64,000 nt of DNA from Pseudomonas sp. B21-056. Lineage in GTDB: Bacteria > Pseudomonadota > Gammaproteobacteria > Pseudomonadales > Pseudomonadaceae. The notes beneath the pieces were generated by a model. It worked only from the letters and a program-made list of their open reading frames with translations, ran no database searches and was not told the DNA's origin. Location of the stretch: NCBI RefSeq assembly GCF_026016325.1, contig NZ_CP087203.1:2666001-2730000 (forward strand), given 5' to 3'. Position numbers and translations under genes: made by a program. The first letter of the stretch is position 1; each line of letters begins with the position of its first letter. Below are positions 24,901 to 37,384 of this stretch, one piece after another.

Positions 24901-25026
24901 GTCGTATAACAAATGATCTATTGATACGGGATAATCGGTCCTGAAAATTCGGCGGATAGCTATGTCGTCGCTAATCGAGCTGCCGCCAGGTCTTTTTCGC
25001 TATAGGCGATTTTGAGCGAAGTACTG

Positions 25027-28023
25027 ATGATGCTTTCTATGGAAACGGGCGTTTCAACCCCATGGACGGCGCAATCCCAACTGGCCCAAGCCATGTTCGA
25101 CCTGGTGTCCTGCGCTCTGGTTCTCCTTGATGACCAGGGTCGGATATTGAAGGCTAACAACGTTTTCGCCGAGCTGCTTGGCCACGTTCCGCGGAATTTG
25201 CCCGGTATTCACTTCCAGGTGCTGATTCATTGTGCTGAGGTTAATCGCCAGCAGAGCATGGATGGCCCGGGTTTATCGGCCGTACTCACCGACCGGTGCC
25301 TGGAACTGCGGCACATGGACGGCAGCCTGTTGCCCGTGCGCAGCAGACTGGTTGCCGTTGATGAGCACCTGCTTATTGAAATCGTCCCACTTGAAGACCC
25401 GCAGAGTCTGGGGCGGTCCATGCAGCAGAATCAGTGGCTGCAACGGATCGTGGAGACCGCACCGGGCATCATCGGCATTTTTCGTTTAGGTCCGAAGGGT
25501 GATATTTCAATGCCTTGGGCTTCTCCGGGCTACGAGGAATACTACGGTCTGACGGCAGACGAGTTGATGCGCGACGCTACTATTCTGTTTGAGCGCATCC
25601 ATCCGGAGGACGTCGCCCGGGTCCAGGAGTCAATTGTCCAATCGGGACGCACGCTTTCTCCCTGGCAGTGTGAATATCGTGTACGCCATCCGATCAAGGG
25701 TGAGATCTGGCTGGAGGGGCGATCCAAACCGAGCCTGGAGACGGACGGTTCAATTATCTGGTTCGGCTTCCTGCATGACATCAGCGAGCGTAAACGTACC
25801 GAACTGGCCTTGCGCAAAAGCGAGGAGCGCCTGTCGCTGCTGGATTTCACCCTCAGCCATATGCGCGAGGCCGCCTACCTGTTCGACCATCAGGGCCGTG
25901 TGTGCTACGTCAATGATGAAGCTTGTCGAAGTCTGGGCTTCGCTCGTGATGTTCTGCTCGGCATGACGATAGCGGACATAGATCCTGATGTGACCAATGA
26001 GCAGATCCTGGAAGGCTGGGACCCCAATCCGGAACATCCTCCAGAAATATTTGAAAGTCGGAACCGAACCCGCGACGGGCGTATTTTTCCGGTCGAGGTC
26101 AGCATCACCTATCTGGAGTTCGACGGCCAGAACTACTGCTTGGGGCTCGCCCGCGACATCAGTGAACGCAAACGGATGGAGACAAAGTTGCTCACCAGCG
26201 AGCAACAGTTCCGCGCGTTGGCGGAGAACTCCCAGAACCTGATCATTCGCTACGACCTCAATTGCCAGCGTATCTATGTCAATCCGGCCTTTGAGCGAGA
26301 GACAGATATACCAGCGACCCGCGCGTTGCAGGTGCCCCTTGAGGAGAGTTGGACCGCGAGCATGTCGGTGGCGCAGTACCGGGCGTTGTTATGTCAGGTG
26401 ATAGCCACTGGGACGTGTGTGGAAACCGTGCTCGAATGGCCGGGCAAGGATGGCGCGGCCATCGTCGTGCACGCCGTTCAAATGATTGCCGAACGTGGTG
26501 TGGACGGAGCGGTAGTCAGCGTGCTGGTCGAGGGCTACAACATCACCGCCCTGAAACACCATGAGCGCCTGCTCCTCGAGAGCGAACAACGCTACCGGCA
26601 GATCTTCGACAGTTCACCGGATTGCATGTTCTTGCTGGAGGTCGCCGCAAAGGACAGCTTCCGTATCATTGAAGTCAACCCGGTCCTGGAACGCAGGTTG
26701 GACCGCGAGCGCGCTGAGCTGCTCGGCAAGACGATCGAGCAATCGCTTTCACCGTCTGTCGCTGCTGAATCCATCGCGCGGTATCGCAGATGCGTTGATG
26801 GTGGCATTGCGATTGATGAGGAAGTCGAGTACGAGCTGTCCACGGGCCCTGGCGTCTTCCATTTGACGTTGATTCCGATACGTACCGCGTTCGGCAGCGT
26901 TCAGCGTATTGTCGGCATCTGCCGTGACATCACCGAACGCAAGCACGCGGAGCGTGTCCTGCATGCTCGTGAACAGGAATTCCGCGCCCTGGTGGAAAAC
27001 ACCCCGGATGTCATCGCCCGTTTCAATCCGCAGTGTTGCTTTCTCTATGCCAACCCGGCGGCACAAAGCTTGCTCGGCCGATCGCAGGCATACCTGCTCG
27101 GAAAGACCTCCAGCGAAGTTTCGCCTCTTTCGCAGGCTGCGCGATCGTTCCAGCGCAAGCTCGAAGACATTCTTCGAACCGGCGAGGCCAGCGAAGCGGA
27201 ATTTATCCTGGATACGCCGGTAGCCCAAGGCGCGGAGGCAGCCTGCTACCAGGCACGCCTGGTTCCGGAATGCGATCAGTCCGGGCGGCTCGTCAGTATC
27301 CTTGCCGTTGGCCGTGATGTCAGTGCCGAGCGTGCCGCCGAGCGGCGCCTGAAAGACTCCCATGCACAATTGCGCCTGCTCTCCAGTCATCGCGAAACCA
27401 CGCGAGAGGAGGAGCGCAAACACATTGCTCGGGAAATTCACGACGAGCTAGGGCAACAACTTTCCGCCCTGCGCATGGGCATTTCCTTGCTGCGCCTGCA
27501 ATTCGGTGCTGAGCAGCCGCTGCTGGTGGATCGGGTCCAGGTGCTGATGACCCGGGTCGATGAAATCATCCAGGTGGTGCGCAACGTCGCTACCAGCCTG
27601 CGACCCTCGGCGCTGAACATGGGCCTGACTTCGGCGTTGGAATGGCTGGTTTCCGAGTTCAGCCAGAACACCGGCATCGACTGCCGGCTGAGCGCGCCGT
27701 CGGCTCGACTGCTGCTCGATGATGAACGCGCCACGGCGATTTTTCGGGTGATCCAGGAGTCCCTGACCAATGTCTGCCGGCATGCCCAGGCCAGCCGGGT
27801 AGAAATTCATCTGGAGCAGGACGCCGAGCATCTCCAGATCGAGGTGCGCGACAACGGCAAAGGCTTCGATCCCGCGCAACTGCCCAAGGGCACACTCGGG
27901 ATGCTCGGCATGCGTGAGCGCGGGCACATGGTTGGCGGCACGGTTACGATAGACAGCACACCCGGGCAGGGCGCACGCGTGCGGGTGAACATTCCCTTTC
28001 AAGTAGGTCCAGCGCTCTTATGA
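25027..28023 (+). CDS. Six-PAS soluble NarL-type sensor histidine kinase
   Basis: This ~998-residue kinase has no membrane segment, so it should sense a cytoplasmic signal. Six PAS-like units can be read in order, starting near MFDLVSCALVLLDD and ending near DVIARFNPQCCFLYANPAA; several end in DISERK/DITERK. A HisKA_3 domain follows, with phospho-acceptor His805 in REIHDELGQQLSALR, then a HATPase domain with DNGKGFD and GMLGMRERG. ATG 25027 is preferred to a TTG at 25012. Its stop overlaps the response-regulator start, so the two form a two-component system. The last ~475 residues closely match the kinase at 34452-37331. Confidence 0.9.
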   Translation: MMLSMETGVSTPWTAQSQLAQAMFDLVSCALVLLDDQGRILKANNVFAELLGHVPRNLPGIHFQVLIHCAEVNRQQSMDGPGLSAVLTDRCLELRHMDGSLLPVRSRLVAVDEHLLIEIVPLEDPQSLGRSMQQNQWLQRIVETAPGIIGIFRLGPKGDISMPWASPGYEEYYGLTADELMRDATILFERIHPEDVARVQESIVQSGRTLSPWQCEYRVRHPIKGEIWLEGRSKPSLETDGSIIWFGFLHDISERKRTELALRKSEERLSLLDFTLSHMREAAYLFDHQGRVCYVNDEACRSLGFARDVLLGMTIADIDPDVTNEQILEGWDPNPEHPPEIFESRNRTRDGRIFPVEVSITYLEFDGQNYCLGLARDISERKRMETKLLTSEQQFRALAENSQNLIIRYDLNCQRIYVNPAFERETDIPATRALQVPLEESWTASMSVAQYRALLCQVIATGTCVETVLEWPGKDGAAIVVHAVQMIAERGVDGAVVSVLVEGYNITALKHHERLLLESEQRYRQIFDSSPDCMFLLEVAAKDSFRIIEVNPVLERRLDRERAELLGKTIEQSLSPSVAAESIARYRRCVDGGIAIDEEVEYELSTGPGVFHLTLIPIRTAFGSVQRIVGICRDITERKHAERVLHAREQEFRALVENTPDVIARFNPQCCFLYANPAAQSLLGRSQAYLLGKTSSEVSPLSQAARSFQRKLEDILRTGEASEAEFILDTPVAQGAEAACYQARLVPECDQSGRLVSILAVGRDVSAERAAERRLKDSHAQLRLLSSHRETTREEERKHIAREIHDELGQQLSALRMGISLLRLQFGAEQPLLVDRVQVLMTRVDEIIQVVRNVATSLRPSALNMGLTSALEWLVSEFSQNTGIDCRLSAPSARLLLDDERATAIFRVIQESLTNVCRHAQASRVEIHLEQDAEHLQIEVRDNGKGFDPAQLPKGTLGMLGMRERGHMVGGTVTIDSTPGQGARVRVNIPFQVGPALL

Positions 28024-28649
28024 TCCGAATGATGATTGCCGACGATCACGCCATCATGCGCGAAGGTCTGAAACAGCTGTTTGCCCTGGCCGGCGATCTG
28101 CGTGTCGCCGCCGAGGCGGAAAACGGTGCCGCATTGCTCGAACAACTACGCCAGAGTGACATCGACATGTTGCTGCTCGACATGAGCATGCCCGGCATCT
28201 GCGGCGACGATCTGGTGGCGCGGGTCCGTTGCCACTATCCACAACTGCCGATCCTGGTGCTGAGCATGCACAACGAAGTGCAGATCGCCCAGCGTGCGTT
28301 CAGGGCGGGCGCATCGGGCTATTTGACGAAAGACCGCGATCCCGAGGCGCTGCTGGCAGCCGTTCGCCGTGTAGCGGCGGGCGGGCGCTATATTGACGCC
28401 GGCCTGGCTGAACAGATGGCTTTTGCCGCCAGCGGCCTGGGTCCGTGCAATCAACATGACGGGCTTACCGACCGTGAGTTGCAGATCATGCGCCTGCTTG
28501 CCCAAGGCCTCAGCGTCTCGCGAATCGCCACGGAGTTGGCCATCAGCCACAAGACCGTCAGTACCCACAAGGCTCGGCTGATGGAAAAGATGGGGTTCAC
28601 CAGCACGGCCGATATCGTCCGCTACGCGATAAGCCAACGGCTGCTCTGA
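28020..28649 (+). CDS. NarL/LuxR-family response regulator
   Basis: This 209-residue regulator has a receiver domain (residues 1-118) with acidic pocket D8-D9, phosphorylation site D54 in LLLDMSMPG, and K104 in SGYLTKDRD. A LuxR-type helix-turn-helix (about 147-205; LTDRELQIMRLLAQGLSVSRIATELAI in two parts) follows. ATGA overlap with the kinase gene shows translational coupling. The second, similar kinase further downstream has no regulator of its own and could also signal through this protein. Target genes cannot be deduced. Confidence 0.93.
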   Translation: MIRMMIADDHAIMREGLKQLFALAGDLRVAAEAENGAALLEQLRQSDIDMLLLDMSMPGICGDDLVARVRCHYPQLPILVLSMHNEVQIAQRAFRAGASGYLTKDRDPEALLAAVRRVAAGGRYIDAGLAEQMAFAASGLGPCNQHDGLTDRELQIMRLLAQGLSVSRIATELAISHKTVSTHKARLMEKMGFTSTADIVRYAISQRLL

Positions 28650-29110
28650 GCAGTGATGTTCGAAGAAACGCGGGCAGGCGCAACGCCGCTCGCTTGACGA
28701 TGAACCCGCGTTGCTGAAACAACGTGCCAAGGTCCAGGGGCGCAACCGGGCAGTGCTGGCCGATACCCTATAGATTTCCCCCCCGACCGGACCTTGGTCG
28801 ACTCCTCCGCCAGTTTCGCCACAGTGCCGCCAGCCCATGGCTATGCAAAGTAAGGCTACCCCTACGGCACGCACTGGAGAGCCTACCCAAAAAACGGCAT
28901 GCCCCGATGGTTGCCCGTTGCGCCTGCCCTGCATCATTGCGGGGTAGCAATTTGATACTAATTTTTTCGGCACGAGACTACTGGCGTCCCGTATCTGCTG
29001 GATGAACTGATCGGCGAGGGCGGGGGCAGGGCACCACGCCGCGCATCCGCCTGCGCGAGTTGTTCGTCATCGACGGCATTTCTATTTGATACACAGAAAA
29101 AGGTTCAACA
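28650..29110. other. 461-bp spacer, structured, no gene recognised
   Basis: The spacer begins with an inverted repeat AACGCGGG (28667-28674) and CCCGCGTT (28705-28712) enclosing a smaller GGCG-CAA-CGCC hairpin, a possible terminator without a T-run for the kinase/regulator operon. An AT-rich stretch near 28950-28970 may hold the chemoreceptor promoter. No ORF here looks conserved. Confidence 0.5.
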
Positions 29111-30748
29111 ATGAGTAGTTTCTTAAACATGAAGGTCGGTACCAAGATCGGCTTGGGCTACGCCTTCGTGCTTCTGCTGATGCTGGCGCTGGTCGTCATG
29201 AGTATGAGTGGCCTGTCGAACGTGCACCTGATCGTAAGCGACATCACAGACAATGCTTACCCGAAGGTACAAATCAGCAACGATATCGATAGTGGTCTGG
29301 GCGACACCAACCTCCTGGTTCGCGACCTGATTATCAAGACCGACCCACAACAACTGCAGCAACTTCTGAAAGACCTTCAGGCGAACCGCCAGGAGCAGGC
29401 CGTACGGATGGATACCCTGGAGAAGTTGGTGAATGAGCCTGAGGAGAGGGACTTGTTCAAGGCCCTGAAAGAGTCCAGGGAGAACTATCGCCAGATCGTT
29501 GATCGCGTGATCGAACTCGGTGCCGCAAACTTGAATGATCAGGCCGTCGAATTGCTCTACGGTAAAATGGCGCAGGTTCAGGGAGAGTATTCAAAGCAGC
29601 TGAACACAATGATTGACATGCAGGAAGCCGCGTTCGCCGAAAACGACAGACAGGAACAATCTGAGTACGACCGAATCCGCTTGCTTTCCTTCATCTTGCT
29701 CGGCACCGCCATCTTGCTGGGCGGGCTGAGTGCGCTCTTCATTACCCGTTCGATTACGCGTCCGTTGAAGGAGTCGGTACAGGCCGCCAATCGCCTGGCG
29801 GCAGGTGACCTGGGCGTTGTTATTGAAGTCAACAGCCGCGATGAGACCGGTCAGTTGAAAGGTGCCCTGCAAGGGATGGTAGCGAAGCTTTCACAGATCA
29901 TCGGCGAGGTACGCGGTTCGGCCAACGCCTTGAGCAGCGCCTCGGAAGAGGTTTCCGCCACCGCGCAGTCAATGAGCCAGGCCTCCAGCGAACAGGCCGC
30001 GAGCGTCGAGGAAACCTCTGCGTCGGTGGAGCAGATGTCCGCCTCCATCGAGCAGAACACCGACAATGCCCGTGTCACCGATGGCATGGCAGGCAACGCC
30101 GCCAGACAGGCCCGCGAAGGCGGCGAGGCGGTGAAGGATACGGTCAATGCGATGAAGAGCATTGCCGAGAAAATCGGCATCATCGACGACATTGCCTACC
30201 AGACCAATCTGCTTGCGCTCAACGCTGCCATTGAGGCTGCTCGGGCCGGCGAGCATGGCAAGGGCTTTGCCGTGGTGGCTGCCGAGGTGCGCAAGTTGGC
30301 CGAGCGCAGCCAGGTCGCGGCCCAGGAGATCGGTGAAGTGGCCAAGGGTTCGGTCGCGTTGGCCGAACGCGCCGGCACGCTGCTCGACGAGATCGTTCCC
30401 GGCATCGCCAAGACCAGCGACCTGGTGCAGGAAATCTCCGCGGCTTCCGAAGAACAGTCCTCTGGCGTCGGCCAGATCAACACTGCGATGAACCAGCTCA
30501 ACCAGATCACCCAGCAGAACGCCTCGGCTTCCGAGGAGCTGGCGGCCACTGCCGAGGAAATGAGCGGCCAGGCCGAGCAACTGCAGCAACTGATGAGCTT
30601 TTTTACCCTCGCCGGCAACGGTGACAGCGAGCGCCACGCGCCTGCTCCGCGAGTCAAACCGGCCTCGTCCGTGGTTACTCCGGACAGGACGCCCGCCAGA
30701 ACCCGGGATCTGGTCGTGCCGGCCGGTTTCGTGCGCTTCCAGGAGTAA
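29111..30748 (+). CDS. Methyl-accepting chemotaxis protein
   Basis: This 545-residue chemoreceptor has a first membrane helix (about residues 12-32), a periplasmic four-helix-bundle-type domain (35-185), a second membrane helix (192-214), a HAMP domain (215-268), and a cytoplasmic signalling bundle. The hairpin tip reads [23 protein letters not shown]-terminal tail ends VRFQE, not the CheR-binding pentapeptide pattern. It probably senses a small molecule in the periplasm. The next gene encodes a membrane-anchored CheW domain, an unusual partner. No cheA or cheY is adjacent. Confidence 0.93.
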   Translation: MSSFLNMKVGTKIGLGYAFVLLLMLALVVMSMSGLSNVHLIVSDITDNAYPKVQISNDIDSGLGDTNLLVRDLIIKTDPQQLQQLLKDLQANRQEQAVRMDTLEKLVNEPEERDLFKALKESRENYRQIVDRVIELGAANLNDQAVELLYGKMAQVQGEYSKQLNTMIDMQEAAFAENDRQEQSEYDRIRLLSFILLGTAILLGGLSALFITRSITRPLKESVQAANRLAAGDLGVVIEVNSRDETGQLKGALQGMVAKLSQIIGEVRGSANALSSASEEVSATAQSMSQASSEQAASVEETSASVEQMSASIEQNTDNARVTDGMAGNAARQAREGGEAVKDTVNAMKSIAEKIGIIDDIAYQTNLLALNAAIEAARAGEHGKGFAVVAAEVRKLAERSQVAAQEIGEVAKGSVALAERAGTLLDEIVPGIAKTSDLVQEISAASEEQSSGVGQINTAMNQLNQITQQNASASEELAATAEEMSGQAEQLQQLMSFFTLAGNGDSERHAPAPRVKPASSVVTPDRTPARTRDLVVPAGFVRFQE

Positions 30749-30863
30749 TGCTGTGAGCCAGTTGAACACGACAGAAATCCCGACAGCGCGCCGTGTACCT
30801 GGCGCAAGACCTATCAGTTGATGCGTGAACAACCGTAGTCCTCTTCTCAAGGTGACGCCTGCA

Positions 30864-31748
30864 ATGAAGTATTTCAACGACCTCAAGTCTCTCCCCGGAT
30901 TGGCTGGTGGTTACGCTGCGCTGGTGCTGGTTCTGGTGTTACTGCTGACGGCCGCGCTGTCTACACTCACTGGTTGGGCGAAGCTCTCCGCCTGGTTCTG
31001 GCTGGCGATCGCTCCCGGTAGTGTGATGCTGGTTATGTTGATCATTTACTACCGGCGCTATCCGTCCACAGATGGCCAGGCCGAACCGGCCAGCACTGCC
31101 AACGGAGTGAGCCCTGACAAGAGACTTGATGGAGACTTTGCGCAACTTGCCGACAAGGTGCAGTACCTGGCTGACATGACTGCGCTCATGCTCGAAAAAA
31201 AGCAGACGCTTACCCGCATCACTCTGGATCCACGGGTGATCGGTAATAGAACGACACCCAACAGGCAGTACCTTTGCTTTTCGCTCGATGGTGTGTCGTT
31301 CGCGATTTGCACAGCCAGTGTCGAGACCGTTGTAGAGGCCACTCCACTCATCGGCAAGCAAGGCCAGGCAGCACATTTTCGCAAGGCGATCAGACAAGGC
31401 AGTTCACTGGTGCCGGTGATTGATCTGGGTGTGCAGCTTGGTGGACGGCCGATCAGGATTGGCTCGAGTACCCGAATCGTCATCCTCGAAGTGACCGTTG
31501 GCGATCACCTGCAAAAGGTCGGCGTTCTGGCAGATGCCGTCGGCCAGATACTGGAGGTCCCTCTAACGCGAATCCAGGTTCCCACGACCCCCGGCAACAC
31601 GATCAAAAACGGATTCCTTCTCGGCACCGTCACGTTCAACGATTACCAGGTGATCTTGCTGGATATCGGCCGAGGATTAATGGCCAGCGACTCCGTGATA
31701 CTGCGTGCGTTGAGCCAGTCCTCGACACAAGAAGGCCTTCCGGCATGA
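30864..31748 (+). CDS. Membrane-anchored CheW-domain protein
   Basis: CheW couples chemoreceptors to the CheA kinase and is normally a soluble ~160-residue protein. This 294-residue protein has two N-terminal membrane helices (about residues 14-35 and 45-63), a linker with a short helical part, and a CheW domain from about residue 135 (RQYLCFSLDGVSFAICTASV; SLVPVIDLGVQLGG; VGVLADAVGQILEV). ATG 30864 is chosen because AAGGTGA lies about 8 bases before it; a GTG at 30825 is also open. It lies 115 bp after the chemoreceptor. Membrane tethering should place it beside receptor arrays. I know of no standard name for this architecture. Confidence 0.85.
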   Translation: MKYFNDLKSLPGLAGGYAALVLVLVLLLTAALSTLTGWAKLSAWFWLAIAPGSVMLVMLIIYYRRYPSTDGQAEPASTANGVSPDKRLDGDFAQLADKVQYLADMTALMLEKKQTLTRITLDPRVIGNRTTPNRQYLCFSLDGVSFAICTASVETVVEATPLIGKQGQAAHFRKAIRQGSSLVPVIDLGVQLGGRPIRIGSSTRIVILEVTVGDHLQKVGVLADAVGQILEVPLTRIQVPTTPGNTIKNGFLLGTVTFNDYQVILLDIGRGLMASDSVILRALSQSSTQEGLPA

Positions 31749-31877
31749 GCATCGGGCCGTTTGTTGGTAATACCTGTGATCGAACCAGACCGCTTCGCTG
31801 GGTGGGTATGAAACAGTCACTCCAATCATGGCGGGCTCCGCAGGGTGAAGTTCGGTTGAGGTGGGTTCGGCGTGTTA

Positions 31878-33473
31878 TCACAGCTCACGAAACATGTCCC
31901 GGCCCAGTGCGGCCGATGCCGCCAGCAATCCGCCGACCATGGCGCCGCTGACGCCACCCATCGCAATATCCTGGCCGGTGAAGAGTAGCCCTTTCACCGG
32001 GCTGAAAGCGCGGGTCCAGCGTTGCTGGTAGCGCTCCGGCGTCGGCGCGAAAGACATGAAATCGCCACGCGTGCGACCCAGGAAATCGTTGAAGCTAAGC
32101 GGCGTGGCCAGCTCGGCATGTACCACGTGGCCCTGCGCTTTCGGATAGAAACGATAGACTTGCTCGAGCATTTCCTCGGTAAGGCGCGCCTTGAGATCTT
32201 CATACGCGTCACCGCGACGCTTCCACTGCGTACCCGTGAAAGGTTTCCAGAGGTTCCAGTCGGTGAAGCTGCAGATATCCATCGTGCTGCGATCGGGATA
32301 ACGCTGGGTCCAGGTCGGGTCCTTGGCTGAAGGTTGCGAGATGAAATGCAGCGGCATCGAGCGGTGCGCGGCATCTTCGATGTAATGCTGCCAGTCTTCG
32401 GTCTGCCTGGCGCTCTTGTGAATCCACATATTGGCTGGCCCGACATCCAGCTCAGCGTTGTCGGCATCCAGCCCCACGTTGAGCACAACGGCCGGCAGGG
32501 TACTTGGCATGGCTTGCGCCTTGGCGCTCATGTCGCTGACATCCTGGCTTGTGCTTTCAAGCAAGCTCAGTGTCTGGCGGATGCCGACGCCACTGATAAC
32601 CTGCGGCGCCTCGAGTGTCTCGCCTCCCGCCATGCGCACACCGACGACCTTGCCAGCGTGCTCGACGACCGCCACGACATCGGCCCCCGCCAGTACCTTG
32701 CCGCCCGCAGCGTGGATGGTCTCCGAGATCAGGTCTGCGATGACTTGCGCGCCGCCGATGGGGTAGCTTGCCCCATCGAGATAGTGACGAATGACCGCAG
32801 CGTGCACGCAGAAGGAGGCGATACTGGGCAAGCTCGCATAGTCGCCAAAATGCCCGCAGAGTACGGCGATCAACATCTCGTTGCGGGTGATCGAACGCAG
32901 GACCTCCAGGGTGGTTTTTTCGGCCAGCGGCATGAAGCGCGGGGCGACATGATCGAATGCCTTATCCGCGAAATGCCCTGGCATCGCCCGCACCGCAAGA
33001 AACTCGCCCGCCGGCCGACTGGCCTCGTTCACCAGTTCGATGTAACGATCGATCGCGTCTGCGTCTTCCGGAAAGTATGCCTTCATCCGCTCCTTGAAGG
33101 CGGCGCTCCCGGCGTGGTACTCGAACAGGGTCTCACCAACGGCAATTGTGTTGTAGATGTCAGGCATCTTCTGCCATTTCAATTGCCCCCGGGTGACTTT
33201 GTCGAACAGGCGCTGCAGCGTGCCGGGGCGATGAACTTCGCCGACATAGTGGAGGCCGACATCCCACTCGAATCCGGGGCGTTTGAACACCTGTAGACAG
33301 CCGCCGATAACAGCATGGCGCTCAAGCACCAGAACCCTCTTGCCGTCCAGGGCCAGCAGCGCGGCTGCGGTTAACCCGCCGGCTCCGGAGCCGATGATGA
33401 TGGTGTCGAAGGGTGCCTCGAGGTCGCCACGCGCGAGCGCGCGCTTGTAGCTTGAGTCGGCGGCGTTCTTCAT
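31878..33473 (-). CDS. FAD-dependent phytoene-desaturase/retinol-saturase-like oxidoreductase
   Basis: This 531-residue flavoenzyme belongs to the CrtI/RetSat-like group. The FAD motif IIIGSGAGGLTAAALLALDGKRVLVLE is at about residues 24-50. HAVIGGCLQVF and WDVGLHYVGEV follow the family pattern, and the C-terminal FAD-contact motif is GLLFTGQDIAMGGVSGAM. Carotenoid genes (crtB, crtE) are not nearby, so a polyene reductase or lipid-modifying role is as likely as carotenoid desaturation. A divergent Crp/Fnr-type regulator 183 bp away probably controls it. Confidence 0.85.
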   Translation of the reverse strand: MKNAADSSYKRALARGDLEAPFDTIIIGSGAGGLTAAALLALDGKRVLVLERHAVIGGCLQVFKRPGFEWDVGLHYVGEVHRPGTLQRLFDKVTRGQLKWQKMPDIYNTIAVGETLFEYHAGSAAFKERMKAYFPEDADAIDRYIELVNEASRPAGEFLAVRAMPGHFADKAFDHVAPRFMPLAEKTTLEVLRSITRNEMLIAVLCGHFGDYASLPSIASFCVHAAVIRHYLDGASYPIGGAQVIADLISETIHAAGGKVLAGADVVAVVEHAGKVVGVRMAGGETLEAPQVISGVGIRQTLSLLESTSQDVSDMSAKAQAMPSTLPAVVLNVGLDADNAELDVGPANMWIHKSARQTEDWQHYIEDAAHRSMPLHFISQPSAKDPTWTQRYPDRSTMDICSFTDWNLWKPFTGTQWKRRGDAYEDLKARLTEEMLEQVYRFYPKAQGHVVHAELATPLSFNDFLGRTRGDFMSFAPTPERYQQRWTRAFSPVKGLLFTGQDIAMGGVSGAMVGGLLAASAALGRDMFREL

Positions 33474-33628
33474 TGTTGTTTTTCCTTCTCAGGTGAGCGG
33501 ATCTGGTTGAACAACAAACCAGGGAGCCAAACAACCCAGGGTCAGCCAGCGAGGCGCTTCCATCGGGCGATACGGCACTTGTTTTTGTCGGCGGGGACTA
33601 GGCTATGATGGGCAAAGAGAGCAGTCTG

Positions 33629-33647
33629 TCAAAAAATTGAATTTTGA
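33629..33647. promoter_or_regulatory. Candidate Crp/Fnr-family operator
   Basis: TCAAAAAATTGAATTTTGA is a palindrome with 6-bp arms (TCAAAA/TTTTGA) and a 7-base centre, 9 bp before the Crp/Fnr-type regulator start. It lies in the spacer shared with the desaturase-like gene. It does not match the FNR consensus TTGAT-N4-ATCAA. Autoregulation is inferred from position. Confidence 0.35.
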
Positions 33648-33656
33648 GTCCATGCC

Positions 33657-34367
33657 ATGGACGCACCACCCGACATCCATTCCTTACTGGCCGTACTGGA
33701 CAGGGATGAGTGGTTTTCCTCCTGTGCCAGCGACCTGAAACTCGCTTTGGTTCGCGATGCCAGGTTGCTCCGATGCCTTGCCGGAGAAGCCGTTTACCGA
33801 GACGGCGAGTCCGCACGGCATGCCCTTTTCTGTGTCGTCGAGGGCGCCGTCCGGTTCAGCAGTGCACTGCATGATGGTTCCCCCTCGCTGCTGGTATATC
33901 TGGAGCCCTGTCACTGGTTCGGTGATATTTCGCTGATTGACGGCAGTCCTTATATTCGCGACGCAATTGCCGATGTGGACTCTCAGATCCTCTGCATTCC
34001 CATGCAATCCTTCACCCAATGGCTGGACCAGAACCCGAAGCATTGGCGGGATATCGCACGCCTGAGCACCAACAAACTGCGAGTGGCCTATCAGGTCATT
34101 GGCGAACCAGGTGCACTTCACCACCGACTGGCCAGGCGGCTATGGCTCATGGCCCATGGGTTCGGATCGCGCATGCAGAATCCATCCCTGCAACTGAGTG
34201 TTTCCCAGGAGCACCTGGCTCAGATGATGGGCAGCACCCGCCAGAGCATCAATGCTGCACTTGCCAGGTTGGAGGGTTTGGGGTTGCTCGTTCAGGGGTA
34301 TAGGTCCATCGAGCTCTGCAATCTGGAAAACCTGGTGAACCATGCGAATCGGCTGGGTGGAGAATGA
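33657..34367 (+). CDS. Crp/Fnr-family transcriptional regulator
   Basis: This 236-residue protein has a cyclic-nucleotide-binding fold (about residues 20-130) and a C-terminal winged helix (about 160-225; SVSQEHLAQMMGSTRQSINAAL). The N-terminal cysteines typical of FNR are not clustered (C23, C40, C59 only), and the cAMP-contact RxS pattern is not evident, so the effector is unknown. It faces the desaturase-like gene. The motif STRQSINAAL in the recognition helix differs from the Crp E-R-R core, suggesting its own operator. Confidence 0.88.
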   Translation: MDAPPDIHSLLAVLDRDEWFSSCASDLKLALVRDARLLRCLAGEAVYRDGESARHALFCVVEGAVRFSSALHDGSPSLLVYLEPCHWFGDISLIDGSPYIRDAIADVDSQILCIPMQSFTQWLDQNPKHWRDIARLSTNKLRVAYQVIGEPGALHHRLARRLWLMAHGFGSRMQNPSLQLSVSQEHLAQMMGSTRQSINAALARLEGLGLLVQGYRSIELCNLENLVNHANRLGGE

Positions 34368-34451
34368 CAGCTGACTTTCAGCAAATGCATTCGGTGCCGA
34401 TAGCAATGCAGAGAAAGCAAACAAGAGAGACGGGACAAAGGAAATCGGTAG

Positions 34452-37331
<2,880 letters not shown>

Positions 37332-37384
37332 CGGCCGTCCTGTTCCAGGAGACGGAGCAACGTTATGCCGCTCAGCCTCAGACG

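Noticed and set aside
24901..25026. Possible small gene between the diguanylate cyclase and six-PAS kinase
   Set aside because: Only very short frames without ribosome binding sites; it is more likely a promoter region.
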